Source: Symbiodinium microadriaticum (lineage: Eukaryota > Sar > Dinophyceae > Suessiales > Symbiodiniaceae). Taken from it: 64,000 nucleotides of DNA. The translations under genes were made by a program, and so were the position numbers. Positions 13,101-22,225 of the stretch are shown piece by piece. The first letter of the stretch is position 1. Every line of letters starts with the position of its first letter. A model generated the notes under the pieces. That model saw only the letters and a program-made list of their open reading frames with translations, made no database searches and was not told the DNA's origin. The stretch is taken from assembly GCA_001939145.1 (NCBI GenBank), contig LSRX01000784.1, positions 283,035 through 347,034 of the forward strand, in the 5' to 3' direction.

Positions 13101-16100
13101 TAACCCCTGAATCTCTAAACTCCCTAAAGTCGTTAAATAAAACCAAAGGCCCCAAAGCTCAGGTTCCGTACTACCGCCAGATCCTGCCGACCTTCGCTCT
13201 CTTCATTGGCAAGAATAAGAACTTGGGTGATGCTTCTCGCCTTCACTGTTTTTTTTGATTTGTTTTTTTGCGGTTGAGGGTTGAGGGAGTTTAGGGTTGA
13301 AGGAGTTTGGGGTTAAGGAGCTTAGGGTGTAGGAGTTTAGGGGTTTTAGGGTTTAGGGGTACGGAGTTAGGCTTTGGGGTTTAGGGGTTTAGGCTGTTTA
13401 GGGCTCTTTGGGGTTTAGGGGTTTAGGCCGTTTAGGCTGTTTGCGGGTTTTTGGCCTGCTTCTTTGTTCCGGTAAGGCTTCTGTACAGGGTTTAGGCGTT
13501 GGGGTCCTATAAGCCTATACGTTTTTCTGCAATAAGGTTTCTGTAAAGATTGCTAGGGGTTTCGGTTTAATATAGGGGTTTGAAGAATTAGATAAGGGCT
13601 TTGGGGTGTATTACCGTATATGATCATAGTAATAGTGAGGAACCCTAGGGTTCTCCAAGGATTTCTATAAGGGCGCCTGTCAGGGACTACTGGAAGATTG
13701 TTTGTCTGGGCTTTAGGGTTGAAGATTTTGGCGTTAGCGGGTTGGGGGTTTTAGGTTTGGGGTCGAGTTATAGTTTAGGGCACGTTTCTTCTAAGGAGGC
13801 ATTGCTGCTTTATAAGGGTCCTTGAGTGGGGTTTGGGGGAGTTCTGGGGAGCTTCGATTGAGTCGGGGTGGGTTTTCTGATAGGGTTTCGGGGTTTACCA
13901 TCGTATGCAGTAGTTGCAGCAGGGACTGTGATGGGACGCCAGTATCAAATGCTTCAGACACCTGTTTTGTGTTCCTGGCAAGAGTGAATAGCTCTTTGTG
14001 CAGGACGACGAGGACCGTGTGCCGTCTGCCCAGAGACTCCAACATCCCTTAATTAAGGAATATACCTTAAATTATAGTAGGAACCCCATTAAGATTTAAG
14101 GCATATTCCTTCATTAAGGAATATTGGAGTCTCTGGGTGTACCAGAGGTGCAGCAGTCCTTGCCGTCCCAGGCCCAGTCGCTGGAACCTCGGATCTGGCG
14201 CGGCACGCTGCGCTATGAAGGGGCACAAGCCAGATGGGCCTTACCCTAGATCCCAGAAAAAACCCTAAGCCCAAGTTAGATGGGCCTTACCCTAAACCCC
14301 TAAAGCCCTAAACCCTATAAGCCGCTTACACTATTGGCTTCCCAGAGAGCCCAACTTAATTAGGGAATATACCTTAAATCATATTATCAAAGCCCCTACA
14401 ATTTTGGGGCTTTCTGGCTTGCTGGATGGAGACACCTCCTTGGCATCCTGCAGAGGTCGACGAAGGTGCTGGAACGCCCAACCAGCCGAGGTCCCCCGAA
14501 AAAAACCCCCACACACCCGGTGTCGAGTTTAGGGTTTAGGGTTCAGGGTTTTAGGACACCACACCCGGTTTAGAGCTTAGGGTTTAGAGTTTGGGGTTTA
14601 GGGTTTAGGGTGTAGGAAATCAAAAGCCATCAAAACTCTCCACGAAACAGCAACGAATCCCCAAGAAAGGAAATCCCAGGAAGCTTGTATACATACGCCC
14701 TCACAAAACCCGGGATGAACCTCCATAAAAAATCCATAGTCTAGCGTGGCCTGGATTTCTAGCAACATTCATCGAATTATTTAGGAACCCACGGGCACCA
14801 AAACCCATCAGAAAGCTCCTTTATGAAAGCCATGTAGCGCCCCTAGAAGCCTGCAAAACCCTCAGCCCTAAAAGCACTGGACCCTAAAAACCTAAAACCC
14901 AAAACCATGCAGTAGAAGCCTTAAAGTTGGAACTAGGGGGTTTAGGGTTTTAGGGTTTTAGGGTTTTAGGGTTTGGGTTTTAGGGTTTAGGGTTCTAGGG
15001 GTTTTAGGGTTTGGGGTTTAGGGTTTTAGGGTTTTAGGGTTTAGGGACATCATGGTCCTGGTGCCCTTAAGGTAAAGTCTAAAACGCATCCTAGCGCTAA
15101 TCCTCCTAAACCCACGTTCCAACCTTCTGGGCATCACTTTACATCCTAAACCCTGAACCCTAAACCCCTAAACCCCAAACACCCAAGCCCTAAACCCTAA
15201 ACCCCAAACACCCAAACCCTAACCCCTAAACCCTAAACCCCTAAACACCCTAAACACCCTAAACCCCAAACACCCAACCCTAAACCTCAAACACCCTAAA
15301 CACCTAAGCCCTAAACCCCTAAACCCCAAACACCCAAACCCTAAACCCCAAACAACCTAAACCCCTAAACCCTAAACCCCAAAACCCTAAACCCCTAAAC
15401 CCTAAACACCCTAAACCCCAAACACCCTAAACCCCCAAACCCTAAACACCCTAAACCCCAACCACCCTAAACCCCAAACACCCAAAACCCTCAAAACCCC
15501 CCGACAAGGAGATGGACTACTCGCAGCGCAAGCGCTTGAACCTCGGGGAGCTGATCCACGAGACCCTGGAGATCTTGGAGGCACGCAAAAAAGTGGTCCT
15601 TTAAGGGTTTAGGGGTTTAGGTGTTCCTAAAAAGGGTTTAAGGTTTAGGGTTTAGGGTCTAGGGGTTTATGGTTTAGGGTTTAGGGTTTAGGGTTTAGGG
15701 GTTTAGGGTTTAGGGGTTTAGGTATAGGGTTTAAGGGTTTAGGGGTTTAGGATTTAGGGGTGGTCCTTTAAGGGTTTGGGGTTTAGGGGTTCCGAAAACG
15801 GGGTCCTTTTAGGGTTTAGGGGTTTAGGGGTTCCGAAAACGGGGTCCTTTTAGGGTTTAGGGGTTTAGGGGTTCCCACAAAAGCGGGGGTTTATAGGATT
15901 CTTTTCCCGTGGGTTTTTCTTGGGTTGCTGAGAGTTTTACATGCTTGCTGAAGGTGTTTTTGGTTTGGAGAGGATGGTTTTATAGGGGTTTGCTATATAA
16001 GGGGCTTCTTAGGATTTGATAGGGTTCGAGGTTTTTGATTTGAGAATCTCAGCCTGCTTCTGCCTGCTTCTCAGCATGGCACGCACGGTCATCTTCGATC

Positions 16101-17588
16101 AGGCATTGTTGCAGGCCTTGTGCGCCACCGGCCGGGACACCCGGGGCACTCGTGAAGGAGCAGTCCCAGAGAGCCCAACACCCCTTAATTAAGCCCTAAA
16201 TTATAGGGGCCTGAATTTTATGAGTTAAGATATATTCCTGAATTAAGGAATATGCCTTAAATTACAGGGGCCTTAATATTATGATTTCAGGTATATTCCT
16301 TAGTTAAGAGGTATTGGGCTCTCTGGGGTGTGCCCCGCGGTTCCCTCTGTTTTCTTTATTAACTCCCCGCGAAGCTGTGCCTCACGCGGCGGCAAGAAGA
16401 CATAGTGCAGGAGCACAAGGTCCGATGGGCAAACCGAGATTAGGCATGCCGACGCAGCCTGGACCGGTGAAGAGAGTTGTCCCCAGGACCAGGTAATACC
16501 CAAAATAAGCCAGCTAGAAGAAGTAGGGTTACGTGTGTAAGCTGGCTACAGCTGTGGATACTCGACTTAGAATCCTGTGCCCATGGGCCTTCATGCAAGC
16601 ATGCAGTCTAGGTGACCCCTCATGCACGGAGAATTATATCCGTCTCTCTCTTTAGCCCGCTGTCGCTAGTTGGGTGAGTTGAACCATACGTTCTTGCAAG
16701 ACACGGGTCTGAAGTATTAGAAGCTGTGTTGTGCCGGAGTAATGTTGTACGGTTTTGCGACGGTTCTACAAGACTTTTGTGAAGGTTCCAGAAGAGGCTG
16801 TACGGGGTTATGTGAGGCTTCTATCAAACGAATTCCGTGGTTTGGTGAGAGTTATGTAAGAGGTTGTTCATTGTGTTGTCAAGCTTTCACACGAGGTTTT
16901 CTCAAAGTTTGTAAGTGTTTCTCCATAAGGTTTGGTAAGAGGTTTTTTGTTAGAGTTTTTGTCGGGTTTAACGGAAATTACACGAGGTTTTGAACCATGT
17001 TGTGAGGGCTGCTCTGTAACAGGTTTCATAAAGATTTGTGGATATACAAAACGATGTTGTGAGGTTTGCTATTCAAGAGGTTTCATAGGGTTGTGGTGAA
17101 GGTTCCAGAAGATTTTTTGCTTGGTTCTGCGAGGCTTCATATCAAAGCCTGAACCAAACCGTGTAAAGCCCGTCACAAACACAACAACCCAGGGAACAAC
17201 TTTCTAAAGGAAGTCCCATAAGTTGTTACACAGCATTTTAGAGCCCTAGCAAAAAAACAAACCTTTCTGTTTTCTCATCCGTGGCCGGTTCAGAGAAAGC
17301 TTATACACCGTAAACTTAGATAGCCAATGGGAGAATTTTAAACTTTTTGGCCTTATATATTAGGCCTATCCCGAAAAAAGTTTGAACTTTGTTGGGCCTG
17401 GTTGTTGAAGAAGAGAGTAGATGAAGGTCCACGGTGGTGAGGATGCTTTCATCAACATCAAATACATGCCCCTTGGCTGCGAGCGGGATTCGCTGGGTTG
17501 GTGTTGGATTTTGCGCGGGTATTTTTGGGGGATGTCGGGCTCTCGGGGTTTGGTATTCACGCCCAAAGCCCTGCACTCTACGTTCTGA
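4262..17588 (+). CDS. PACRG: PACRG (parkin co-regulated protein), split gene, at least 10 exons
   Basis: PACRG is an ARM/HEAT-like alpha-helical protein of ciliary axonemes, where it helps bridge the A and B tubules of doublet microtubules. Ten separated + strand segments, in order, translate to its conserved core: FRNFYDRGDLPIAILHG, GGWKTAWK, LDYHHYLPIFFEGLREK, EPYRFLAVSATYDML, VPQLIVPMKAAFNTK, DPTIICTIMK, LEQLVVSAVTA, VPYYRQILPTFALFIGKN, DYSQRKRLNLGELIHETLE and GGEDAFINIKYM. Joined, they align without visible gaps except about four residues before VPYYRQ, probably a micro-exon. Introns are 0.14-2.3 kb and are filled with TTTAGGG repeats and palindromic elements. Every junction fixed by frame uses a GC or GA donor and AG|G acceptor. 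The N-terminus upstream of 4262 is not identified. Some ORF-like segments lie inside the introns and do not belong to PACRG. Family assignment is firm; exact ends of two exons are not. Confidence 0.93.
4467..4495 (+). CDS. PACRG: PACRG exon b (29 nt)
   Basis: CCTAG|GC TCT GGT GGT TGG AAG ACT GCC TGG AAG|GC. It encodes SGGWKTAWK, matching the xKIxWK segment that precedes the LDYHHYLP block in PACRG. Phase agrees on both sides. AG|G acceptor, GC donor. One of the shortest exons here. Confidence 0.85.
4604..4717. mobile_element. Family C palindromic element (TATAGGGGCCTAA)
   Basis: TATAGGGGCCTAAACAAG to ATTATTACGGCCCCTATA, core GGTTCCTTATTATAAC and AGTATAAC. Right half alone at 4149-4216 directly after the coiled-coil ORF. 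Confidence 0.9.
5420..5488 (+). CDS. PACRG: PACRG exon c
   Basis: GACAG|GTGGATGTGG to GAGAAGGAG|GACTG. It encodes VDVERLDYHHYLPIFFEG then LREKE, the most diagnostic PACRG block. 69 nt, phase 0 at both ends. The donor is GA: joining to the next exon gives REKE-EPYR, the family sequence. Confidence 0.93.
6205..6312. mobile_element. Family C element
   Basis: AATGTAGGGGCCTTGAAAAT to TATTAAGGCCCCTACATT, 108 bp. Confidence 0.92.
6398..6620 (+). repeat. TTTAGGGG octamer array
   Basis: About 14 head-to-tail copies of TTTAGGGG (with an extra G relative to the 7-mer) flanked by TTTAGGG units. Longest pure octamer tract of the window. Confidence 0.95.
6959..7033 (+). CDS. PACRG: PACRG exon d
   Basis: GGGAG|GAACCCTAT to CTGCCTGTG|GCGCC. 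It encodes EPYRFLAVSATYDMLARGG then ARILPV (25 codons). AG|G acceptor, GC donor. Reading on past 7033 leaves the family similarity at once, which supports the GC donor. Confidence 0.92.
7110..7165. repeat. CA/TA microsatellite
   Basis: ACACACACACAC followed by TATATATATATA, about 40 bp, 75 bp after PACRG exon d. Confidence 0.97.
7569..7819 (+). CDS. Unknown N-terminal exon inside a PACRG intron
   Basis: Starts ATGGCAGATCGC and is open for 84 codons to CATACAG|GTTTAGGG. Low-complexity Lys/Ala/Ser/Pro protein: MADRGSKRTHSPATLSTPKA, then ESSSIHGFTSSDDEPVAPKA and PAGPPPPTPAY. Composition and G/C-rich third positions look like a disordered N-terminus. The right edge meets a telomere-like array whose GGTTTAG could act as a GT donor. 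It lies between PACRG exons d and e on the same strand, so if real it is nested or interleaved with PACRG. Confidence 0.45.
8149..8248. mobile_element. Family B element
   Basis: TGGGTAGTTCTCTAGATTAG to CTAATTAGGAGAACTACCCA. Confidence 0.92.
8289..8333 (+). CDS. PACRG: PACRG exon e (45 nt)
   Basis: CCGAG|GTTCCACAG to ACGAAG|GACTCG. It encodes VPQLIVPMKAAFNTK, the PACRG helix after RILPV. AG|G acceptor, GA donor, phase 0 on both sides. Confidence 0.9.
8727..8942. mobile_element. Palindromic element with TTTAGGG core
   Basis: GCATACGGTTGATGGTATAA to TATATCATCAACCGTGGTAT; the interior is a TTTAGGG array. Confidence 0.85.
9966..9995 (+). CDS. PACRG: PACRG exon f (30 nt)
   Basis: GAAAG|GACCCTACC to ATCATGAAG|GCCTG. 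It encodes DPTIICTIMK, continuing NTK into NTK-DPTIICTIMK (NTRDPxVIxxTLK in the family). AG|G acceptor, GC donor. Supported mainly by its position between exons e and g and exact phase. Confidence 0.78.
10909..11449 (+). CDS. Three open segments separated by two CCCAGAG elements
   Basis: Segments 10909-10961, 11131-11217 and 11328-11449 are separated only by family A elements. If each element is removed leaving one copy of the short duplication (ACC, then AA), the frame is kept. The product contains TPRMLVD-PVTLLRSSAPVEVD, ESGGARKSVTTGP-KLMKE and LKTFLQQMLTAEGKAHGEV. It ends at GGAGCAG|GTGAGG, a canonical GT donor. No recognised family. It lies inside a PACRG intron, same strand. Open frames of this length arise by chance fairly often; frame retention across both elements is the main support. 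Confidence 0.42.
10962..11130. mobile_element. Family A palindromic element (CCCAGAGAGCCC)
   Basis: Ends CCCAGAGAGCCCAATACCCC and GGGTATTGGGCTCTCTGG read inward; interior TTAATTAAGGAATATACC on both sides. Longer than other copies because the core is partly doubled. A flanking ACC appears on both sides. Confidence 0.9.
11218..11327. mobile_element. Family A palindromic element
   Basis: CCCAGAGAGCCCAATACCCC to GGGCTCTCTGGG, 110 bp, AA on both flanks. Core reads as hairpin with GGCCTTCATATT loop. Confidence 0.92.
11963..12007 (+). CDS. PACRG: PACRG exon g
   Basis: Encodes KLEQLVVSAVTA, matching the LQHLVVSAEMVG block of PACRG. The left boundary is not resolved. Starting at the G of GAG|GAAATTGG gives the right length but the wrong phase with exon f; starting at ACAG|TGCTGAGG needs an unusual donor in exon f. 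About four residues between VTA and VPYYRQ are missing, so a 12-nt micro-exon probably lies between 12007 and 13163. Confidence 0.78.
12330..12400. mobile_element. Family C element, left part lost
   Basis: GGTTTCCTTATTATAACTAT to TTATTAAGGCCCGTAAATTA, next to an N at 12322. A further remnant is at 12195-12258. Confidence 0.8.
13163..13231 (+). CDS. PACRG: PACRG exon h
   Basis: CTCAG|GTTCCGTAC to GGTGAT|GCTTC. It encodes VPYYRQILPTFALFIGKN then KNLGD, the signature VPYYRQILP block. 69 nt, AG|G acceptor, GC donor, phase 0. Confidence 0.94.
14011..14255 (+). CDS. Two open segments joined across a CCCAGAG element
   Basis: TGCAG|GACGACGAG to 14028, family A element 14029-14137, then TGTACCAGAGG onward to about 14250. 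Removing the element with one TG duplicate gives DDEDRVPS-VPEVQQSLPSQ then AQSLEPRIWRGTLRYEG in one frame. Unknown product, inside the PACRG intron between exons h and i. The minus strand is also open over 13791-14045. Confidence 0.35.
14029..14137. mobile_element. Family A palindromic element
   Basis: CCCAGAGACTCC to GGAGTCTCTGGG, 109 bp. Both arms carry the same compensating change (GAGCCC to GACTCC and its complement), so pairing is retained. TG on both flanks. Confidence 0.92.
14341..14416. mobile_element. Family A element, truncated
   Basis: Left arm CCCAGAGAGCCC intact, right arm reduced to GGGGCTTTCTGG. Confidence 0.75.
15509..15580 (+). CDS. PACRG: PACRG exon i
   Basis: ACAAG|GAGATGGAC to TTGGAG|GCACG. 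It encodes EMDYSQRKRLNLGELIHETL then EILE, matching [20 protein letters not shown]. 72 nt, AG|G acceptor, GC donor. Joining to the next exon gives ETLEILEVHGGEDAF, the family spacing. Confidence 0.94.
16077..16416 (+). CDS. Open segment interrupted by a CCCAGAG element
   Basis: From ATGGCACGCACG at 16077: MARTVIFDQALLQALCATG and onward to 16164. Then a double family A element (16165-16327). Then, after one retained GT, VCPAVPSVFFINSPRSC to a TAG at about 16414. The frame is kept across the element. No family recognised; within the PACRG intron between exons i and j. Confidence 0.33.
16165..16327. mobile_element. Family A element, doubled core
   Basis: CCCAGAGAGCCCAACACCCC to GGGCTCTCTGGG with two ATATTCCT half-cores inside. 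GT on both flanks. Confidence 0.92.
17427..17588 (+). CDS. PACRG: PACRG exon j, last recognised
   Basis: TGAAG|GTCCACGGT. It encodes VHGGEDAFINIKYMPLGC and stays open to a TGA at 17586-17588 (54 codons). The family normally ends KYMVPTYES within a few residues. Either the exon ends soon after KYM (GAGCGG at 17478 offers a GA donor) and a short last exon lies further right, or this organism has an extended tail. The similarity up to KYM is firm; everything after is not. Confidence 0.85.
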   Translation, partial: VHGGEDAFINIKYMPLGCERDSLGWCWILRGYFWGMSGSRGLVFTPKALHSTF

Positions 17589-20500
17589 GCTCTCAGTCCT
17601 ATGAACTTTAGGGTCTGGCGATTTGGCCCGTGTAGCGTTTGAACTTGAGGCCATCGAGCTGCTAAATTCGAGAGGAAGGTGATTTGATACCACGTCTTGG
17701 CCTGGGGCGTAAACCAAAACGGCGAAAATTATAGGGTTAAAGTGAATCGATGGCTGCTTGCGGTTTGGGGTTTCGCCAGGCCGCACACGATGTGTTGGAA
17801 CGAATGACCCCTAAACCCTAAACCCTAAACCAAAACCCTAAACCCTAAACCCTAAACCCCAAAACCCAAAACCCTAAACCCCAAAACCCAAAACCCTAAA
17901 CTCTAAACCCTAAACCCTAAACCAAAACCCTAAACCCTAAAGCCTAAACCCTGACCCGTTTCAGGCTAGGTTCAGGACTCGATTTTGCAGCTTCGGTTTA
18001 GCAGCACGAACCCTGCGAACCTGAGATGTTGAGCTTGCTTTTGTTAAGCGGTATAGGGGCTCCTTTAAAAAAAATATCCTAAGCCGCAATCCTACACTCC
18101 AAACAACACAAAAACCCAAGCGCGGCTAACTCTCCTGGACTGCTGCAAACCTCTCGTGGCCAGGAGACCAGTGCAATATACATAACGCCACACAAAAATC
18201 GCACTGCCGGCCTTAAACCCTAAACCCTTTGGCTTCTCTCTTATCGTTGGTTTAGGGGAAATTGAGAGGGATAAAGGGGTCGGAACACTTCATGACAGTA
18301 CCCCCCTTTGCAGTCCTGTGAAATGAGAATATACTACACCAAGAGTCTTTCTGATGATCAAGGTAGCCCTTATAGTAGCCCTTATAGTAAGCCCTTTCAC
18401 AAAGAACCCCTGACAAGAACCCGTAAGAGGAGGAGCCTTGGGCCTATAAAACTTGTTGTTTGCTTTCCTTGGTGTTTGAGTTTTTGGCCAAACCCTCGGT
18501 GGGCCGAACCGAGGGACCCTCATTTTGTGTACACCCCAAACCCTAATCCCTAAGTCCCTGACCCAAAGTCCGACGCACCAAACGATACTAAAGTCCCAAA
18601 CGCTTAGCCGAAGTCTCTGCATCATCAACTACATATCCGTAAGCCTCAAACCCTAAACCCTAAACCCCAAGCCCCTAAACCCTACACCCTAAAACCTAAA
18701 ACCCCTAAACCCTACAACCCTACAACCCATAAACCCTAAACCCATGAACCAGGAACCCTAAACCCTATAGATCCCTATAGATCCCTATAGATCCCTTTTA
18801 AGGAACCCTTTAAGGAACCCTATAGAACCCTATAGATCCTATAGATCCCCTAAACTCAGGATCCCAACGTACGAGAGTTGCGTCCGAGCGTGAGTGAGGC
18901 CCCGGCGGGAAATCCTGGGGAGATCGAGGGACCCAGGGCTTCGTCTTCCTTTAAAGGGATCTATAGGATCTATAGGGTTCCTTTAAAGGGATCCTTAAAG
19001 GGATCTATAGGGTTCCTTACAAGGGTTCCTTAAAATAAGGGACCCAGGGGTTCGTCTTCATGGTTTAGGGTTTAGGGTTTCTAGGGTTTTTAGGGTTTAG
19101 GGTTTAAGGGTTTAGGGTTCAGGGTTTTTAGGGCTTCAGGGGTTTAAGGGTTTAGGGTTTTAGGGTTTAGGGTTTAAGGTAGTTCTCTAAATTAGGGTCC
19201 CGTCTAGGGTCCTTTTTATAAGGGTGCCATGCTGTTTTGGGAACCTCAAAACCAGGTTTCAGGTTGAGCTTTAAGGGAGGGTTTAGGGTGCAAGGGCTAT
19301 CTGTTTTTTGAAGTTACCTGGCAAAAGAATAGACACCCTAAACCCTAAACCCTAAAACCCTAGACCCTAAACCCTCGGCTAGGGACTCCTGTCCGACATA
19401 TCCCGAAACCTTGCTCGATTCATGAAGGCAGCAACGCCAACCTGAGGGAGGGTTTAGGGGCTCTAGGAGGGTTTAGGGTTTAGGGTTTTGGGTTTAGGGG
19501 CTCTGGCGTTTTAGGGTCTTAGGTCTTAGGGTCTTAGGGTCTTAGGGGTTAGGGGTTAAAGGGTCTTAGGGTCTTAGGGTTTAGGGGTTATAGGGTCTTA
19601 GGGTCTTAGGGTTTAGGGGTCTTAGGGTCTTAGGGTTTCGGGGTTTTAGGGTCTTAGGGTTTAGGGGTTTTAGGGTCTTAGGGTCTTAGGGTTTAGGGGT
19701 TTTAGGATCTTGGGGGTCTTAGGGTTTAGGGGTTTTAGGGTCTTAGGGTCTTAGGGTTTATGTAGTATCGTAACATTTACACTTTGCAAGAAAGGACTGG
19801 TGGCCTAGTAAGTCGGTTGTGACTAGTAACCTTAACTGGGATGGCCTATATACTTACAACACTTCTTGAAACCTTCGTACTAAGTCCCCTGATCCTCAGC
19901 CCTAGACCCTAAACCCCTAAACCCTAAAGCCGTAAGCCCTAAACCCCCAAACCCCTAAACCGTGAACCCCTAAACCTCTAAGCCGTAAACCCCTAAACCC
20001 TAAACCCCTAAACCCTGAACCCCTAAACTCCTACGCGATGAACCCCTAAACTCCTAAACTCTTAAAGCCCAAATCCTAAACCCACGAACATGAAACCAAA
20101 GGGATTCGCCAACAGCGGTGCCGGGAGCTTCGCGTGCCATGGCAAATTGGGAGCTCAATACAGGGGGGTCTCAAACGGCAAATATAGGGTTTTAGGGTTT
20201 AGGGTTTAGGGTTTAGGGTCTAATTAGTCCAAATAGCAATACTACTTTGGGGATCCTTGCGTGCATTATAGTATACTTGGAGGTTCATGGGTAGTTATAA
20301 GTATGGTTATAAGCCCCCTAATATGGGTTATGACTATAGTCACCTTGCTGATAACCCCACTTATAACTACCCATGAAACTCCAAGTAGGACCCTAAACCC
20401 TAAACCCTAAACCATGAAACTCCAAGTAGGACACCCCAAAGCCCGATTCTAACTATCCAGGCCCCCACATTCTTCCGTTGCCTTATAGCCCAGACGGTGT

Positions 20501-20633
20501 ATGCGACAAGAACCGAGTCTAAACGCGAGGACCCCAAAGTGTCACCCTAAACCCTAAGCCCCTAAGCCCCTAAGCCCCTAAACCCCTAAACCCCTAAACC
20601 CCTAAGTCCCTAAACCCCCAAACCCCTAAACCC
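17589..20633. repeat. Repeat block with palindromic elements, no gene recognised
   Basis: CCCTAAA arrays (17800-17955, 18640-18760, 19905-20085, 20520-20633) and a TTAGGGTC-type array (19500-19760). Short unique islands have open frames: 18861-18948 (REL-PSVSEAPAGNPGEIEG), 19385-19443 (GLLSDISRNLARFMKAATPT) and 20090-20182 (GFANSGAGSFACHGKLGAQY). I cannot assign any to a family. Palindromic elements: 18765-19035 (GGATCTATAGGG type), part of family B at 19179-19255, family D at 20275-20389. Confidence 0.5.
20275..20389. mobile_element. Family D element (TACTTGGAGGTTCATGGGTA)
   Basis: TACTTGGAGGTTCATGGGTA to TACCCATGAAACTCCAAGTA. The tip CCATGAAACTCCAAGTAGGA is repeated at 20412-20433 after a CCCTAAA block. 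Confidence 0.93.
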
Positions 20634-20951
20634 NNNNNNNNNNNNNNNNNNNNNNNNNNNNNNNNNNNNNNNNNNNNNNNNNNNNNNNNNNNNNNNNNNN
20701 NNNNNNNNNNNNNNNNNNNNNNNNNNNNNNNNNNNNNNNNNNNNNNNNNNNNNNNNNNNNNNNNNNNNNNNNNNNNNNNNNNNNNNNNNNNNNNNNNNNN
20801 NNNNNNNNNNNNNNNNNNNNNNNNNNNNNNNNNNNNNNNNNNNNNNNNNNNNNNNNNNNNNNNNNNNNNNNNNNNNNNNNNNNNNNNNNNNNNNNNNNNN
20901 NNNNNNNNNNNNNNNNNNNNNNNNNNNNNNNNNNNNNNNNNNNNNNNNNNN
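20634..20951. other. Assembly gap (318 N)
   Basis: Run of N between a CCCTAAA array and an array of the 8-bp satellite. The same satellite fills 23484-24373, so the gap is probably unresolved satellite. Confidence 0.99.
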
Positions 20952-21137
20952 ATATACATATATACATATATACATATATACATATATACATATATACATA
21001 TATACATATATACATATATACATATATACATATATACATATATACATATATACATATAGACATATAGACATATATACATATATACATATATACATATTTA
21101 CATATATACATGTATACATGTATACATGTATACATGT

Positions 21138-21190
<53 letters not shown>

Positions 21191-21236
21191 TAATATCTAC
21201 ACACACATGTATGTATATATATATATATATATGTAC
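20952..21236. repeat. CATATATA 8-bp satellite grading into CATATA and TA repeats
   Basis: Regular 8-bp units directly after the gap, then 6-bp CATATA units (21140-21190) and TA repeats (21210-21232). This array explains the long 'MYICIYVY' open frames on both strands; they are not genes. Confidence 0.97.
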
Positions 21237-21255
21237 ATGTTTTCTTTCTACAAGG

Positions 21256-21797
21256 CACTACGAACACTACGAACTACTAGCTATTGAGGCTCCTTTGTTA
21301 GACGTTCAGAGCGTCAAGGTCGGGGTGCCCCGCCTCATGTGACACCCTGTGCCCCAGACCATGGGCTAGGGTATTAAGGGTTCCTCATACATACTGATAG
21401 GGTTTAGGGTTTATAGTAGAGTTTAGGGTTTAGGGTTTAGGGGCTATTTTTTTGGTGGGATCGGGTTTAGGGGTGCAGGGTTTAATTTGTGGTTTAGGGG
21501 GGTTTACGGGTTTAAAGGCTTAGGGTGTAGGGTTTAGAAGTGCCCCATAACTTCAGTCGAAGTCCAAAGCCCCAGCGTCAAATCCTGAGCATGTTTCTTG
21601 TCCGCTGGCTTAGACGACCCTAAACCCTAAACCGTTCACCGTTCAAGGGCGAAAGAGATTTATTCACATGCAGCTGGTCGAAAAAGCGACGACGGAAGGA
21701 CTTTAACATCACTACACGGAATCATGAGAACCCCATGGAAGATGCTGGTGGTATTTCGTCGTGGTATAGTATAAGTCAGAAAAGGCAGTCGGGATCA
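21256..21797 (+). CDS. Two weak open segments
   Basis: Segment 1 (about 21256-21341) reads [20 protein letters not shown] then a stop. Segment 2 (21634-21797) reads [20 protein letters not shown] then [18 protein letters not shown] and a stop, basic and protein-like. They are separated by a TTTAGGG array. Neither matches a family I know. Confidence 0.28.
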
Positions 21798-21814
21798 TGA
21801 TCTTGGCTGTGCTG

Positions 21815-22225
21815 CCGGTACCACGACCAACACCACTACCACAAGTGTGACTGCATCTACCACGACCCCCACCGCTACCTGTATACTTTGCCACTACTCA
21901 CATCCTCTTCCGAGTGCCGTGTTCGCTACTATTTCTCCAAAACTTCTCCCAGTCCCACCGCTGTTGCTGCTACTGCCACCACGACGACTGGTTAGTACTA
22001 CTACTCCTACTAGGACGACGACTGCAAAACTACGATTACGAGTACGACGACTACTACGACTATGACTACTACGACGACGACTATGACTGCGACTGCCACT
22101 ACGAGTACGACTACGACTACGACTACGACGATGGCGACGACGACGACTACTACTGCTACTATTACTCGCACCTGCACTTGTACAAGTTTGTGCACTGCCA
22201 TCAAATTCCCTGCGAAGAGTTCTAG
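21815..22225 (+). repeat. ACN trinucleotide tract (Thr-rich in one frame)
   Basis: Long stretch of ACT/ACG/ACC triplets. In one + frame it gives nearly unbroken Thr with Met, Ala and Ser. The other frames give Tyr/Asp and Leu/Val/Arg tracts, and the minus strand gives Val and Ser/Arg tracts. The Thr reading keeps a stable frame over only parts of it, so this may be an expanded coding linker or just a degenerate trinucleotide repeat. Confidence 0.6.

Noticed and set aside
17316-17786. Minus-strand ORF of 156 codons
   Set aside because: It overlaps PACRG exon j on the other strand and has no recognisable content of its own.
20594-21267. Long minus-strand ORFs across 20.6-21.27 kb
   Set aside because: They run through the N gap and satellite DNA.
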